In this document: piece by piece, positions 1 to 6,076 of the stretch
Layout of the letters: every line of letters starts with the position of its first letter
Numbering within the stretch: position 1 is the first letter of the stretch
Assembly: GCA_937915485.1 (NCBI GenBank)
Contig: CALGII010000288.1
Location: forward strand, 1-16,660
DNA length: 16,660 nucleotides
Reading direction: 5' to 3'
Source of the DNA: an uncultured Ignavibacteriota bacterium
GTDB taxonomy: Bacteria > Bacteroidota > Ignavibacteria > Tepidaquicellales > Tepidaquicellaceae
The notes under the pieces: generated by a model
Seen by the model: the letters and a program-made list of their open reading frames with translations, nothing else
What the model was told of the DNA's origin: nothing
Databases searched by the model: none
Translations under genes and position numbers: made by a program

Positions 1-2
1 CC

Positions 3-155
3 GAAGCGATGGATTTCGATGAAATCCGCCTCTTCGTTGACAACGTGTTTATGACACTCAACAAAAGCGTAACGATAGCGAAGGACGTGAAGAATATGCT
101 TCTGAACAAGGACTTCAAGGAGCCGATAACGGATACATACAATTCGCCCGCATAG
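3..155 (+). CDS. C-terminal end of an unrecognised protein (partial, runs off the left edge)
   Basis: Only the last 50 codons are in the window, open in frame from base 3 to the TAG at 153-155. The fragment reads as mostly amphipathic helix (FDEIRLFVDNVF, then KSVTIAKDVKNMLLNKDFKE) and ends in ITDTYNSPA. No signal, membrane segment or catalytic motif is visible, and I do not recognise the family. A strong intrinsic terminator starts 27 bases after the stop, so this is the last gene of its transcription unit. The base composition matches the higher-GC flanks rather than the AT-rich island downstream. It is called coding because of that composition, the clean terminator and the plausible soluble sequence. 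The true start lies outside the window. Confidence 0.65.
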   Translation, partial: EAMDFDEIRLFVDNVFMTLNKSVTIAKDVKNMLLNKDFKEPITDTYNSPA

Positions 156-182
156 AATAATTCGCTTAAAAGATTTTCAAAC

Positions 183-211
183 AAAACGGCTGATTAATCT
201 CAGCCGTTTTT
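183..211 (+). terminator. Intrinsic (rho-independent) terminator
   Basis: A perfect inverted repeat of AAAACGGCTGA (183-193) and TCAGCCGTTTT (200-210) encloses a 6-base loop and ends in a T5 run. It lies 27 bases after the stop of the partial gene. Because the stem itself is flanked by A and T runs, it could also act on the - strand. Confidence 0.85.
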
Positions 212-468
212 CATTTATCTGTCTTAACGACACTTGAAAATTCGTTCAGAATTTCTCTTTCATCATCGCTGAAAAGACTTTCGTCATCGCTGAAGATACT
301 TTCGTCATCACTGAAAAGACTTCCGTCATTGATGATGCGGCTCCCGTCACGGGTGCGCTGAACTCGTCATCGGTAACGCGGCTTCCGTCATTGCTAATGC
401 GGTCTCCGTCACCGGTAAAAAATATTTCATCACATCTGAATAATTTTTCATCCCCGGTATTTAAAGTC

Positions 469-594
469 AAATCAGTGAGGATGAATCCTAAATCAGTGAG
501 GATGAATCCTAAATCAGTGAGGATGAATCCTAAATCAGTGAGAATGAATCTCAAATCAGTGAGAATGAATCTCAAATCAGTGAGAATGAAACAT
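469..594. repeat. Homogeneous core of the array: six near-identical 21-bp copies
   Basis: Copies start at 469, 490, 511, 532, 553 and 574, each beginning AAATCAGTGAG. The first three carry GATGAATCCT after that and the last three are A/T variants (AATGAATCTC). The near-identity suggests recent amplification by slippage or unequal exchange inside an older, diverged array. Confidence 0.92.
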
Positions 595-758
595 TTATTA
601 AAGAGAACAAAAACTCAGGCATTAATAATATAAGTCTCATCAGCGGGGATAAACATCAAAACATTGGTGAAGAAAGTTTCATCGGCGGGGATGAAGTATT
701 TTTTCCCGCGGACAGAAGAAATATTTTTAATAACGAGCAATATTTCACCAAGGACAAA

Positions 759-821
759 TAAAATTTCAAAGGGGACGAACGAAATTTCAAAGGGGACAAA
801 TAAAATTTCAAAGGGGACGAG
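759..821. repeat. Second homogeneous stretch of the array: three 21-bp copies
   Basis: Three consecutive units start at 759, 780 and 801, each containing AAATTTCAAAGGGGAC at the same offset. They differ only at the two edges. They are in exact 21-base register with the diverged units on both sides (738 before, 822 after). Confidence 0.9.
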
Positions 822-1214
822 AAAGATTTCATCAAGAATGAACAAATTTTTATAGAGGACAGGAAATATTTCTTTAATGACGGGACGAATTTTATCGGGA
901 ACGGAGGAAAATCCCCTGTAACGGATAATAAATCACGGATGTCGGGACAAAATCAGAGGGAACAGGTGAGATTTCACGCGTAACCGCCTCAATTTCATTA
1001 ACATTAATGCAATTCCGGACGTAAACGGGGTTTGTGAAAGAAATAACGGGAATTTCGATAAAGCGAACGGCATAAGAACGATGTGAAACATTCAAAAAAT
1101 CATCGGGAACGGGAATTTATTTCTGCAAATGTATTATATTCCAATTGATAAAACACAGGATTATATAAACGCTTAATGTCAGAAAATTAAATTTAAAAAA
1201 CAATACTTGAAATA

Positions 1215-1245
1215 TTTGCATTTTCGCCTTAAACCAATACTGATA
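1215..1245 (+). promoter_or_regulatory. Possible Bacteroidota-type promoter for the 204-aa gene
   Basis: TTTG at 1215-1218 is followed 19 bases later by TACTGATA at 1238-1245. The spacing fits the Bacteroidota -33/-7 arrangement (TTTG, 19 bases, TAnnTTTG), but the -7 element matches only at its TA. It would place the transcript start about 30 bases before the gene at 1285. The rest of 1116-1284 is an AT-rich spacer in which I see nothing else. Confidence 0.25.
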
Positions 1246-1284
1246 ATTTCCGCTATCCAACCAAATTAAAAAGGAGCGATAAAA

Positions 1285-1899
1285 ATGGGAGACTATCTGC
1301 CCCACCGAGACGGGGACTTAGCCCAATGGGAAGAAAACTTCAACACCAAACTTCCCGGACACGCCACGGCAGTAGGCGTTCTGCCTGCAGAAGTAACAGA
1401 AGTTGACACTGTCATCACCGCGCACAATGCATCTTACGTTGAAATGGTCGCGGTAAAAGATACCGCGAAATCGAAAGTCGCGGCGAACACGGCGAGGAAA
1501 AAATCGATGCGTGACCTCGTTCGTCCGCTCGTTCAGAGAATCAAAAATCATCCGGGTTACACCGATGAAATCGGTAAAGACCTCGGAATTGTCGGACCGT
1601 CGAGCACAGTTGACATAATGAACGCGAAGCCGACAATAAAAGCGGCATCCGGCGCGAGCGGAGTAACAATCGATTTCAACAAGAGCGAATTCGACGGAAT
1701 CAAAATCTTTTCTCGCAGAGGAAGCGAAGCCGAATTCACATTCCTCGCGAACGATACGAATCCGCCTTATCACGACACCCGCGTGAACCTGAACAGCGCC
1801 GACGCGGAACTCCGCGAATACTATGCCGTCTATATCCTTAACGACGACCCAATCGGAAAGGAAAGCGACATAGTGAAAATCACCGTAATGAGAATGTAG
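1285..1899 (+). CDS. Conserved 204-aa protein of unknown function, helical N-terminus and Fn3-like C-terminus
   Basis: The start is set by AAGGAG at 1271-1276, eight bases before the ATG. Residues about 15-100 look helical and basic, with AKSKVAANTARKKSMRDLVR and RIKNHPGYTDEIGKDLGIVG. Residues about 110-204 look like a fibronectin-III-like beta sandwich, with conserved-looking pieces DGIKIFSRRG, FTFLANDT and REYYAVYILND...GKESDIVKITV. There is no signal peptide or membrane segment, so it should be cytosolic unless exported by a non-classical route. From memory this resembles a widespread FCB and metagenomic family with no assigned role. That is recognition of pattern, not a search result. It stands alone between the 21-bp array and the AT-rich defence island, and its GC content matches the host flanks. 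A long antisense reading frame over it is a composition artefact. Confidence 0.85.
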   Translation: MGDYLPHRDGDLAQWEENFNTKLPGHATAVGVLPAEVTEVDTVITAHNASYVEMVAVKDTAKSKVAANTARKKSMRDLVRPLVQRIKNHPGYTDEIGKDLGIVGPSSTVDIMNAKPTIKAASGASGVTIDFNKSEFDGIKIFSRRGSEAEFTFLANDTNPPYHDTRVNLNSADAELREYYAVYILNDDPIGKESDIVKITVMRM

Positions 1900-1983
1900 C
1901 GGCGAAGCGGACTTAAGAAATGCTAAAGGAGAAACTGTAAGAATAATAAGGAACACGATTGTTGTTTTTCATTTATTCCTTCC

Positions 1984-2013
1984 GTGGAATCTCTTCCTCC
2001 TTAGAGATTCCAC
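1984..2013 (+). terminator. Perfect 11-bp hairpin between the 204-aa gene and the first methyltransferase
   Basis: GTGGAATCTCT (1984-1994) and AGAGATTCCAC (2003-2013) form a perfect stem with the 8-base loop TTCCTCCT. It lies 84 bases after the stop of the 204-aa gene and 95 bases before the ATG of M1. The trailing sequence is AT-rich (ATTTATATAAT) but not a true U-tract. It could be a weak terminator, a leader hairpin or an operator for autoregulation of M1. The loop is also rich in CU, complementary to Shine-Dalgarno-like sequence. Confidence 0.4.
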
Positions 2014-2108
2014 ATTTATATAATACTATTTTATTAATTAATTTCGTTAATATTTTTATTTATATTGTAATAGAAATTAAGAGAATTTTTTCTAATTCAT
2101 TACTGTTG

Positions 2109-3188
2109 ATGATTGCTATTTTTTCATTCTTTGCTGGTGCAGGTTTTTTGGATTTAGGATTCGAGAATACAAACCATGAAATTGTATTTGTAAATGAATA
2201 CAAAAAATCGTTTCTCGAAACATATAAGTATTCAAGAAATATTTTGAGTTTAAATAAGCCTAGGTTCGGTTACTCATCTGATGATATTAGCGTTTTTTTA
2301 AAATCTGAAAATTTGAATACTATCATAATTCAAATACAGGAGCTGCGAAGAGAAGGATATACAATCGGTATTATTGGCGGTCCCCCGTGTCCTGATTTTT
2401 CCGTTGGTGGGAAGAACAAAGGGAGGCATGGAGATAACGGTCAATTAACTGAAATTTATTTTCGTTTAATAGCAAGTTTACAGCCCGACTTTTTTTTATT
2501 CGAAAATGTAAAGGGGTTGTTTAAAACCAAAAGGCACCGGGCATTTTATGACGAAATGAAGGGATATATAAATTACAATGGTTATAAAACATATGACAAG
2601 TTGATAAATACGCTTGTATTCGGAGTGCCTCAAGACAGGGAACGAATATTTATGATTGGATTTTCCAATGATTTTTTAAACGGTAGAAATTTTGTTTTCC
2701 AATTTAACGAACGATACAACATTAATTACATAAAAGAAAAAGACTGGCCCGATACGGACGATTTTGTTGAAAATGGCGAATTAGAGATGCCTGAAAATAT
2801 AATACCGGAACTAACTGTTAATTTTTGGTTTAACATAAATAATGTAAGAGAGCACCCAAATGCATCAAATTATTTTCATCCTAGAAACGGATTGGCAAAG
2901 TTTTTGACTATTAGAGAAGGTGATGTTTTGAAAAAATCATACAAAAGATTACACAGATGGAGATATTCTCCAACAGTTGCGTACGGAAACAACGAAGTTC
3001 ACTTGCATCCTTTTCATGCAAGAAGATTGTCTGTAGCCGAAGCACTGTCATTGCAAACATTGCCTCCTAATTTCAGTTTCCCAAGCAAGACATCCTTAAC
3101 CGATATGTTTAAAATGATTGGCAATGGAGTTCCCTACGTTGCATCTCTTAACATTGCGAGTTTAATCAGAAATTTTATCATAAACTAA
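2109..3188 (+). CDS. C5-cytosine DNA methyltransferase (M1)
   Basis: This 359-aa enzyme should transfer a methyl group from S-adenosylmethionine to carbon 5 of cytosine in a specific site. All main C5-methyltransferase motifs are visible in order: motif I FSFFAGAGFLDLGFE (5-19, SAM binding), motif IV GGPPCPDFS (90-98, with catalytic C94), motif VI ENV (132-134), motif VIII QDRERIF (175-181), motif IX RRLSVAEALSLQTLP (305-319) and motif X IGNGVPYVAS (337-346). The variable target-recognition region is about 182-304. The frame stays open upstream to a TTG at 1959, but those 50 codons are hydrophobic, contain no ATG and precede motif I by more than the family normally allows, so I use the ATG at 2109. 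No strong ribosome site is seen. R1 follows after 10 bases, giving a classic M-R pair. The gene is strongly AT-rich compared with both window flanks. Confidence 0.93.
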   Translation: MIAIFSFFAGAGFLDLGFENTNHEIVFVNEYKKSFLETYKYSRNILSLNKPRFGYSSDDISVFLKSENLNTIIIQIQELRREGYTIGIIGGPPCPDFSVGGKNKGRHGDNGQLTEIYFRLIASLQPDFFLFENVKGLFKTKRHRAFYDEMKGYINYNGYKTYDKLINTLVFGVPQDRERIFMIGFSNDFLNGRNFVFQFNERYNINYIKEKDWPDTDDFVENGELEMPENIIPELTVNFWFNINNVREHPNASNYFHPRNGLAKFLTIREGDVLKKSYKRLHRWRYSPTVAYGNNEVHLHPFHARRLSVAEALSLQTLPPNFSFPSKTSLTDMFKMIGNGVPYVASLNIASLIRNFIIN

Positions 3189-3198
3189 TCTAAAAAAT

Positions 3199-4257
3199 AT
3201 GTTGACAGCCAGGGATATCGTCAATCAAATCAGTTTATTGCCAGAGGGTTCCTTCAAATATCTTGACCCTAAGAATAAAAACATAATTAAAATTGTTGAT
3301 ATCGTTTATCCGGAAGGGCCTATTAAATTTGTAAGGTATTCTACAAAAAAAGCAAGTTCTAACCAAAGACCTGTTTCAATTTCTACAAATTCTTTATGGA
3401 GGCTTTCTAATGCTATCAAGCCGGGCATCCCAATAAATATCGACAGAGTGTTTGGCGCTAGTTTCAATTACAGATCTGCTTTGGAAGCTCTTTTGGCTAA
3501 TTGTCCGGAATTTTTTTATTGCTATCCGGGACGAATTGAAAACGTAAACAACTCTAGCAAAATAAAAAAAGGGCACAAACATTTAATCTGGAGTCCCGAC
3601 AGAACACATGAAGCGGGAATTGTTGAAGAAATAAAAACCGATTTGGTGATATCTGAAATACCAAGCAATGAAATTATTTACGATGCAATAGAATTTGATC
3701 CTGAAAGTTTAAGGGGCATTGACATTGAAGCCAAAAGAAGACATGTCCAAATACAAATTGCATTAATGGAAATTGGAATATTTTTAGGATATCGAATATG
3801 GATAGCCTCCAATGACAAAGGAATTTTATATAAAAATAAAAGATTGGGCGAATATCCCTCGGTTATACCTGATTTAAAAAAGGAAGCATTGATATCTTCT
3901 TTTTCAGATGCTATTAAATCAGCATTGTTTATTGATTGTATTTGGTTTAGAAACAGCAGATTTATGCCCGCAGTTATGGAAATCGAAGAGTCCACTGGCA
4001 TTACAAGCGGTTTGACAAGAATGAAGTCATTTAAGGACAAATCACCTGATTTCAATACGCGATATGTAATAGTTGCTTCGGATGAGAGTAGGAATGAAGT
4101 TATTAGAAAATGCAGTGAAGCACAATTTAAAGATCTGAATCCAAGATATTTCTCGTATTCCGCAGTAGAAGAATTATATTCGCTTTGTTCGAGAAGAAAA
4201 ATCAGAGGGATAACAGAAGAATTTTTAGACTCATTTATAGAACCCGTATTCAATTAA
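3199..4257 (+). CDS. Probable type II restriction endonuclease (R1), partner of M1
   Basis: This 352-aa protein lies 10 bases downstream of M1 on the same strand. That position, its soluble character and its C-terminal pattern support a restriction endonuclease. Residues about 87-115 (NYRSALEALLANCPEFFYCY) and 127-140 (HKHLIWSPDRTHEAG) resemble conserved pieces of one family of methyltransferase-linked endonucleases. Residues 182-210 (HVQIQIALMEIGIFLGYRIW, then IASNDKG) precede a likely nuclease core at 245-275: IDCIWF, then AVMEIEEST, then GITSGLTRM. In related proteins I recall the forms IDVIW and FEVEHTT-I-SGLLRM. This resembles a PD-(D/E)xK fold, with D246 and E261/E263 as candidate metal ligands and ExE in place of E-x-K. 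Specificity cannot be read from sequence. The 3' end faces the Vsr gene across only 13 bases. The function is inferred from context and motif, not proven. Confidence 0.75.
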   Translation: MLTARDIVNQISLLPEGSFKYLDPKNKNIIKIVDIVYPEGPIKFVRYSTKKASSNQRPVSISTNSLWRLSNAIKPGIPINIDRVFGASFNYRSALEALLANCPEFFYCYPGRIENVNNSSKIKKGHKHLIWSPDRTHEAGIVEEIKTDLVISEIPSNEIIYDAIEFDPESLRGIDIEAKRRHVQIQIALMEIGIFLGYRIWIASNDKGILYKNKRLGEYPSVIPDLKKEALISSFSDAIKSALFIDCIWFRNSRFMPAVMEIEESTGITSGLTRMKSFKDKSPDFNTRYVIVASDESRNEVIRKCSEAQFKDLNPRYFSYSAVEELYSLCSRRKIRGITEEFLDSFIEPVFN

Positions 4258-4270
4258 TATAGCATAGTAG

Positions 4271-4714
4271 TTATATAGTATTATTTAAGGATTCTTTTTG
4301 CTTTTCCAACTTTTGGAGAATTTTCACAAATGTTTTCTCGCGTGCTTTTTTATTTCTAAGACTGCATTGCCAGATTACCAAAACTAGAAAACCCATTTTT
4401 TTCAATTCTTTGATATTCCTTTTATCCCTCAATTTATTATTCTTGATTTTATTATCCCAATATTCAGTTCTGGTTGAAGGTAACTTGAAATCATAGCAGT
4501 TATCATGACCATGCCAAAAACAGCCATTAATAAATATCCCCGTTTTATATTTGGGAAGAACAATATCCGGTTTTCCAGGAAGACTACTTACATTCTTTCT
4601 ATATCTATATCCACATGAGAAGAGTAATTTCCTAATTACAATTTCAGGAGTTGTGTCTTTCCCAAGTATTTTTGACATAATCTGACTTCGCTTCTTTTTT
4701 GAAAAAATATCCAT
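4271..4714 (-). CDS. vsr: Very-short-patch-repair (Vsr) type DNA nuclease
   Basis: Vsr enzymes nick next to T:G mismatches left by deamination of 5-methylcytosine. This 147-aa protein is close to the usual size and has the family motifs: RSQIMSKILGKDTTPE (9-24), LPGKPDIVLP (45-54, D50 being the metal-binding aspartate), GCFWHGHDNC (64-73) and VIWQC (113-117). C65, H70, C73 and C117 match the structural zinc site, and E24, H68, N93 and D97 match other active-site positions of the E. coli enzyme as I remember it. At the position of the E. coli catalytic His64 there is N63, and the usual WEC is WQC. It is the last gene of the - strand operon, three bases after the receiver-domain gene. Two C5 methyltransferases nearby give it an obvious repair role. 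In this setting it could instead be the restriction nuclease. Confidence 0.9.
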   Translation of the reverse strand: MDIFSKKKRSQIMSKILGKDTTPEIVIRKLLFSCGYRYRKNVSSLPGKPDIVLPKYKTGIFINGCFWHGHDNCYDFKLPSTRTEYWDNKIKNNKLRDKRNIKELKKMGFLVLVIWQCSLRNKKAREKTFVKILQKLEKQKESLNNTI

Positions 4715-4717
4715 AAT

Positions 4718-6076
4718 TTAATTATGAATTATAGATAATCCTAATCGGGCAGCATGAGAAGAGAATTTTTGTAATATATCCGCAAATAGTTTGTCCTTAA
4801 CTCTGAATATTAGATTATATTTTCCAGAATTTCGTAATTCATCAAAATTCATCGAGATAATAGCTCTCAAATCAAAAAATATTATATTATTAGTTTTTTG
4901 ATATTTCAATCTAATTGGGAAAAGTTCTTTGTAGAAATAATCTTTTTTCTTAATAATATCCCGTTTTTTGCCAGAATATTCAGTTATTCCACCAAGAATA
5001 CATCTTGACAAAATAGAATTCTGCTGAGAAAAATCACAGGGTGGTGATATTTCAATTAATATTGATTTTGATATACCTGGCCAATCTTTATAGAATTCAT
5101 TATATCGGGTAATATCGATTACTTCATAAACATTTCCTGGCATAACAATATTTTCCATTATTGGTTTTTCATCAATCAATATTTTTGTATTAATATCGGA
5201 AAAAACATCATTTATTTTTGAATTAAGTCTTCCGATTAACAACTGGTCGTGACTTGATATATCAGTTGGACACTTTTCCCCGTTAATGTAATTATCGCCT
5301 TTAAATGTCTTTGCGCAGTGTTTATCTCTACCAATTAAGCAATTATATTTAATATTATCAAGATTTCCAAACAATGTATCATCTTTTATTTCTTGACTAC
5401 TTACTGCATATTGTAACATATCTGAAAATGATTTAAAAGCATCCCTATATAAGTCGTTTTCTCTTATTTTATCAATATTAATGCCGGAATAATTTTGTGC
5501 CAGATGAGATAAAATATATTTCAAATTATCATTTCTATATTCATAATTATTCTCAAGAGAAAAAATATTGATAATAGTGTTATTCTTGCCAGCATTGACC
5601 AGCATATCCCATTGCATAAGAAAACATGCCGTGAAATCGTTTGATAACTTATCGTTTATATGATTGTATATATCCTTATACCCATCCCGTAAATAATTGT
5701 TTTTATCTAAATCAATAATAAAAAGAGGATGAGAATATAAATTAACATCCAGTTGAATTTTCATTTTAAATTCTTTTACTTCCTCGGGATGCTTAGTCCA
5801 TAATACAATACCATAAACACCAAAATTAACACCAATCTTTTTCACGAAATGTTTTCTTATACGTGCTATATTTTCTTTAGGACTAATACTGTCATCAAGG
5901 GATAAATCTAAAAATATTAATCGTCGGTTTTTTAGAAATCCTTCGTGGGTTGCTAGCATACTTGCGGTTAAATGTCTAACCCATATGCCTTTTCCTTCTA
6001 ACAAATCCCTTAATTCGCTTATCTCATCTTCTTTGTCATCTATTATTAAAACGCTATCAACAAAATTTTCAATCAT
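4718..6076 (-). CDS. Receiver-domain protein with a large unrecognised C-terminal half
   Basis: Residues about 7-125 look like a response-regulator receiver: SVLIIDDKEDE (acidic pair D13, D14), RRLIFLDLSLDD (phospho-acceptor candidate D57) and YGIVLWTKHPEE (T94 at the conserved Ser/Thr position). The conserved lysine of strand 5 is not obvious, so the domain may be divergent. Residues 126-452 match no output domain I know. There is no helix-turn-helix. They contain several cysteines (C247, C254, C269) and the striking segment LIEISPPCDFSQ (340-351). The gene overlaps the upstream ATPase gene by 8 bases and precedes vsr by 3, so the four genes should be co-transcribed and the ATPase and receiver made together. 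The likely role is signal receiver or adaptor for the ATPase, with the C-terminal half binding DNA, a partner protein or a ligand. That part is inference. Confidence 0.75.
   Translation of the reverse strand: MIENFVDSVLIIDDKEDEISELRDLLEGKGIWVRHLTASMLATHEGFLKNRRLIFLDLSLDDSISPKENIARIRKHFVKKIGVNFGVYGIVLWTKHPEEVKEFKMKIQLDVNLYSHPLFIIDLDKNNYLRDGYKDIYNHINDKLSNDFTACFLMQWDMLVNAGKNNTIINIFSLENNYEYRNDNLKYILSHLAQNYSGINIDKIRENDLYRDAFKSFSDMLQYAVSSQEIKDDTLFGNLDNIKYNCLIGRDKHCAKTFKGDNYINGEKCPTDISSHDQLLIGRLNSKINDVFSDINTKILIDEKPIMENIVMPGNVYEVIDITRYNEFYKDWPGISKSILIEISPPCDFSQQNSILSRCILGGITEYSGKKRDIIKKKDYFYKELFPIRLKYQKTNNIIFFDLRAIISMNFDELRNSGKYNLIFRVKDKLFADILQKFSSHAARLGLSIIHN

Larger units (their letters stand above)
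258..1115. repeat. Degenerate 21-bp-period tandem array, about 41 units, non-coding
   Basis: Almost the whole gap between the terminator at 183-211 and the gene at 1285 is one degenerate tandem array. The loose consensus is TTTCATC-N4-GGGGAYGAA plus about one more base. Units start at 258, 279, 300 and 321, and again at 633, 654, 675, 696, 717, 738, 759, 780, 801, 822, 843 and 864. The register holds across blocks: GGATGAA at 479 and GGATGAA at 689 are exactly 10 x 21 bases apart. Only a few 20- or 22-base units occur, around 342-465 and after 885. All blocks align in the same orientation, and the consensus has weak dyad symmetry (TTCATC against GATGAA). The most uniform parts are 469-594 and 759-821. 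Because 21 is a multiple of three, short heptad-repeat reading frames appear on both strands. They are interrupted by stops and look accidental. Confidence 0.85.

Noticed and set aside
246..855. Short heptad-repeat reading frames over the 21-bp array on both strands (for example repeats of FILTDLG or SVRMNPK)
   Set aside because: A 21-base period always gives 7-residue repeats in every open frame. The frames are broken by stops and by 20- and 22-base units, have no ribosome site, and resemble no known repeat protein.
258..1115. CRISPR array
   Set aside because: There are no spacers of unique sequence between constant repeats, the 21-base units are contiguous and degenerate, and no cas genes are present.
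1318..1956. A 212-codon open frame antisense to the 204-aa gene
   Set aside because: It mirrors a clearly coding + strand gene with a good ribosome site. Its product is a low-complexity Phe/Arg/Val mix with no family features.
2019..2024. TATAAT as a -10 promoter element for M1
   Set aside because: No matching -35 element lies at a suitable distance and such hexamers are expected by chance in this AT-rich stretch.
1959..2108. A 50-residue hydrophobic N-terminal extension of M1 starting at TTG
   Set aside because: Motif I of C5 methyltransferases normally lies within the first few residues, the extension has no ATG or ribosome site, and it contains the hairpin at 1984-2013.
3678..4253. A 191-codon open frame antisense to R1
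   Set aside because: It overlaps R1 throughout, has a Ser/Ile/Leu-rich shadow composition and no recognisable motif.
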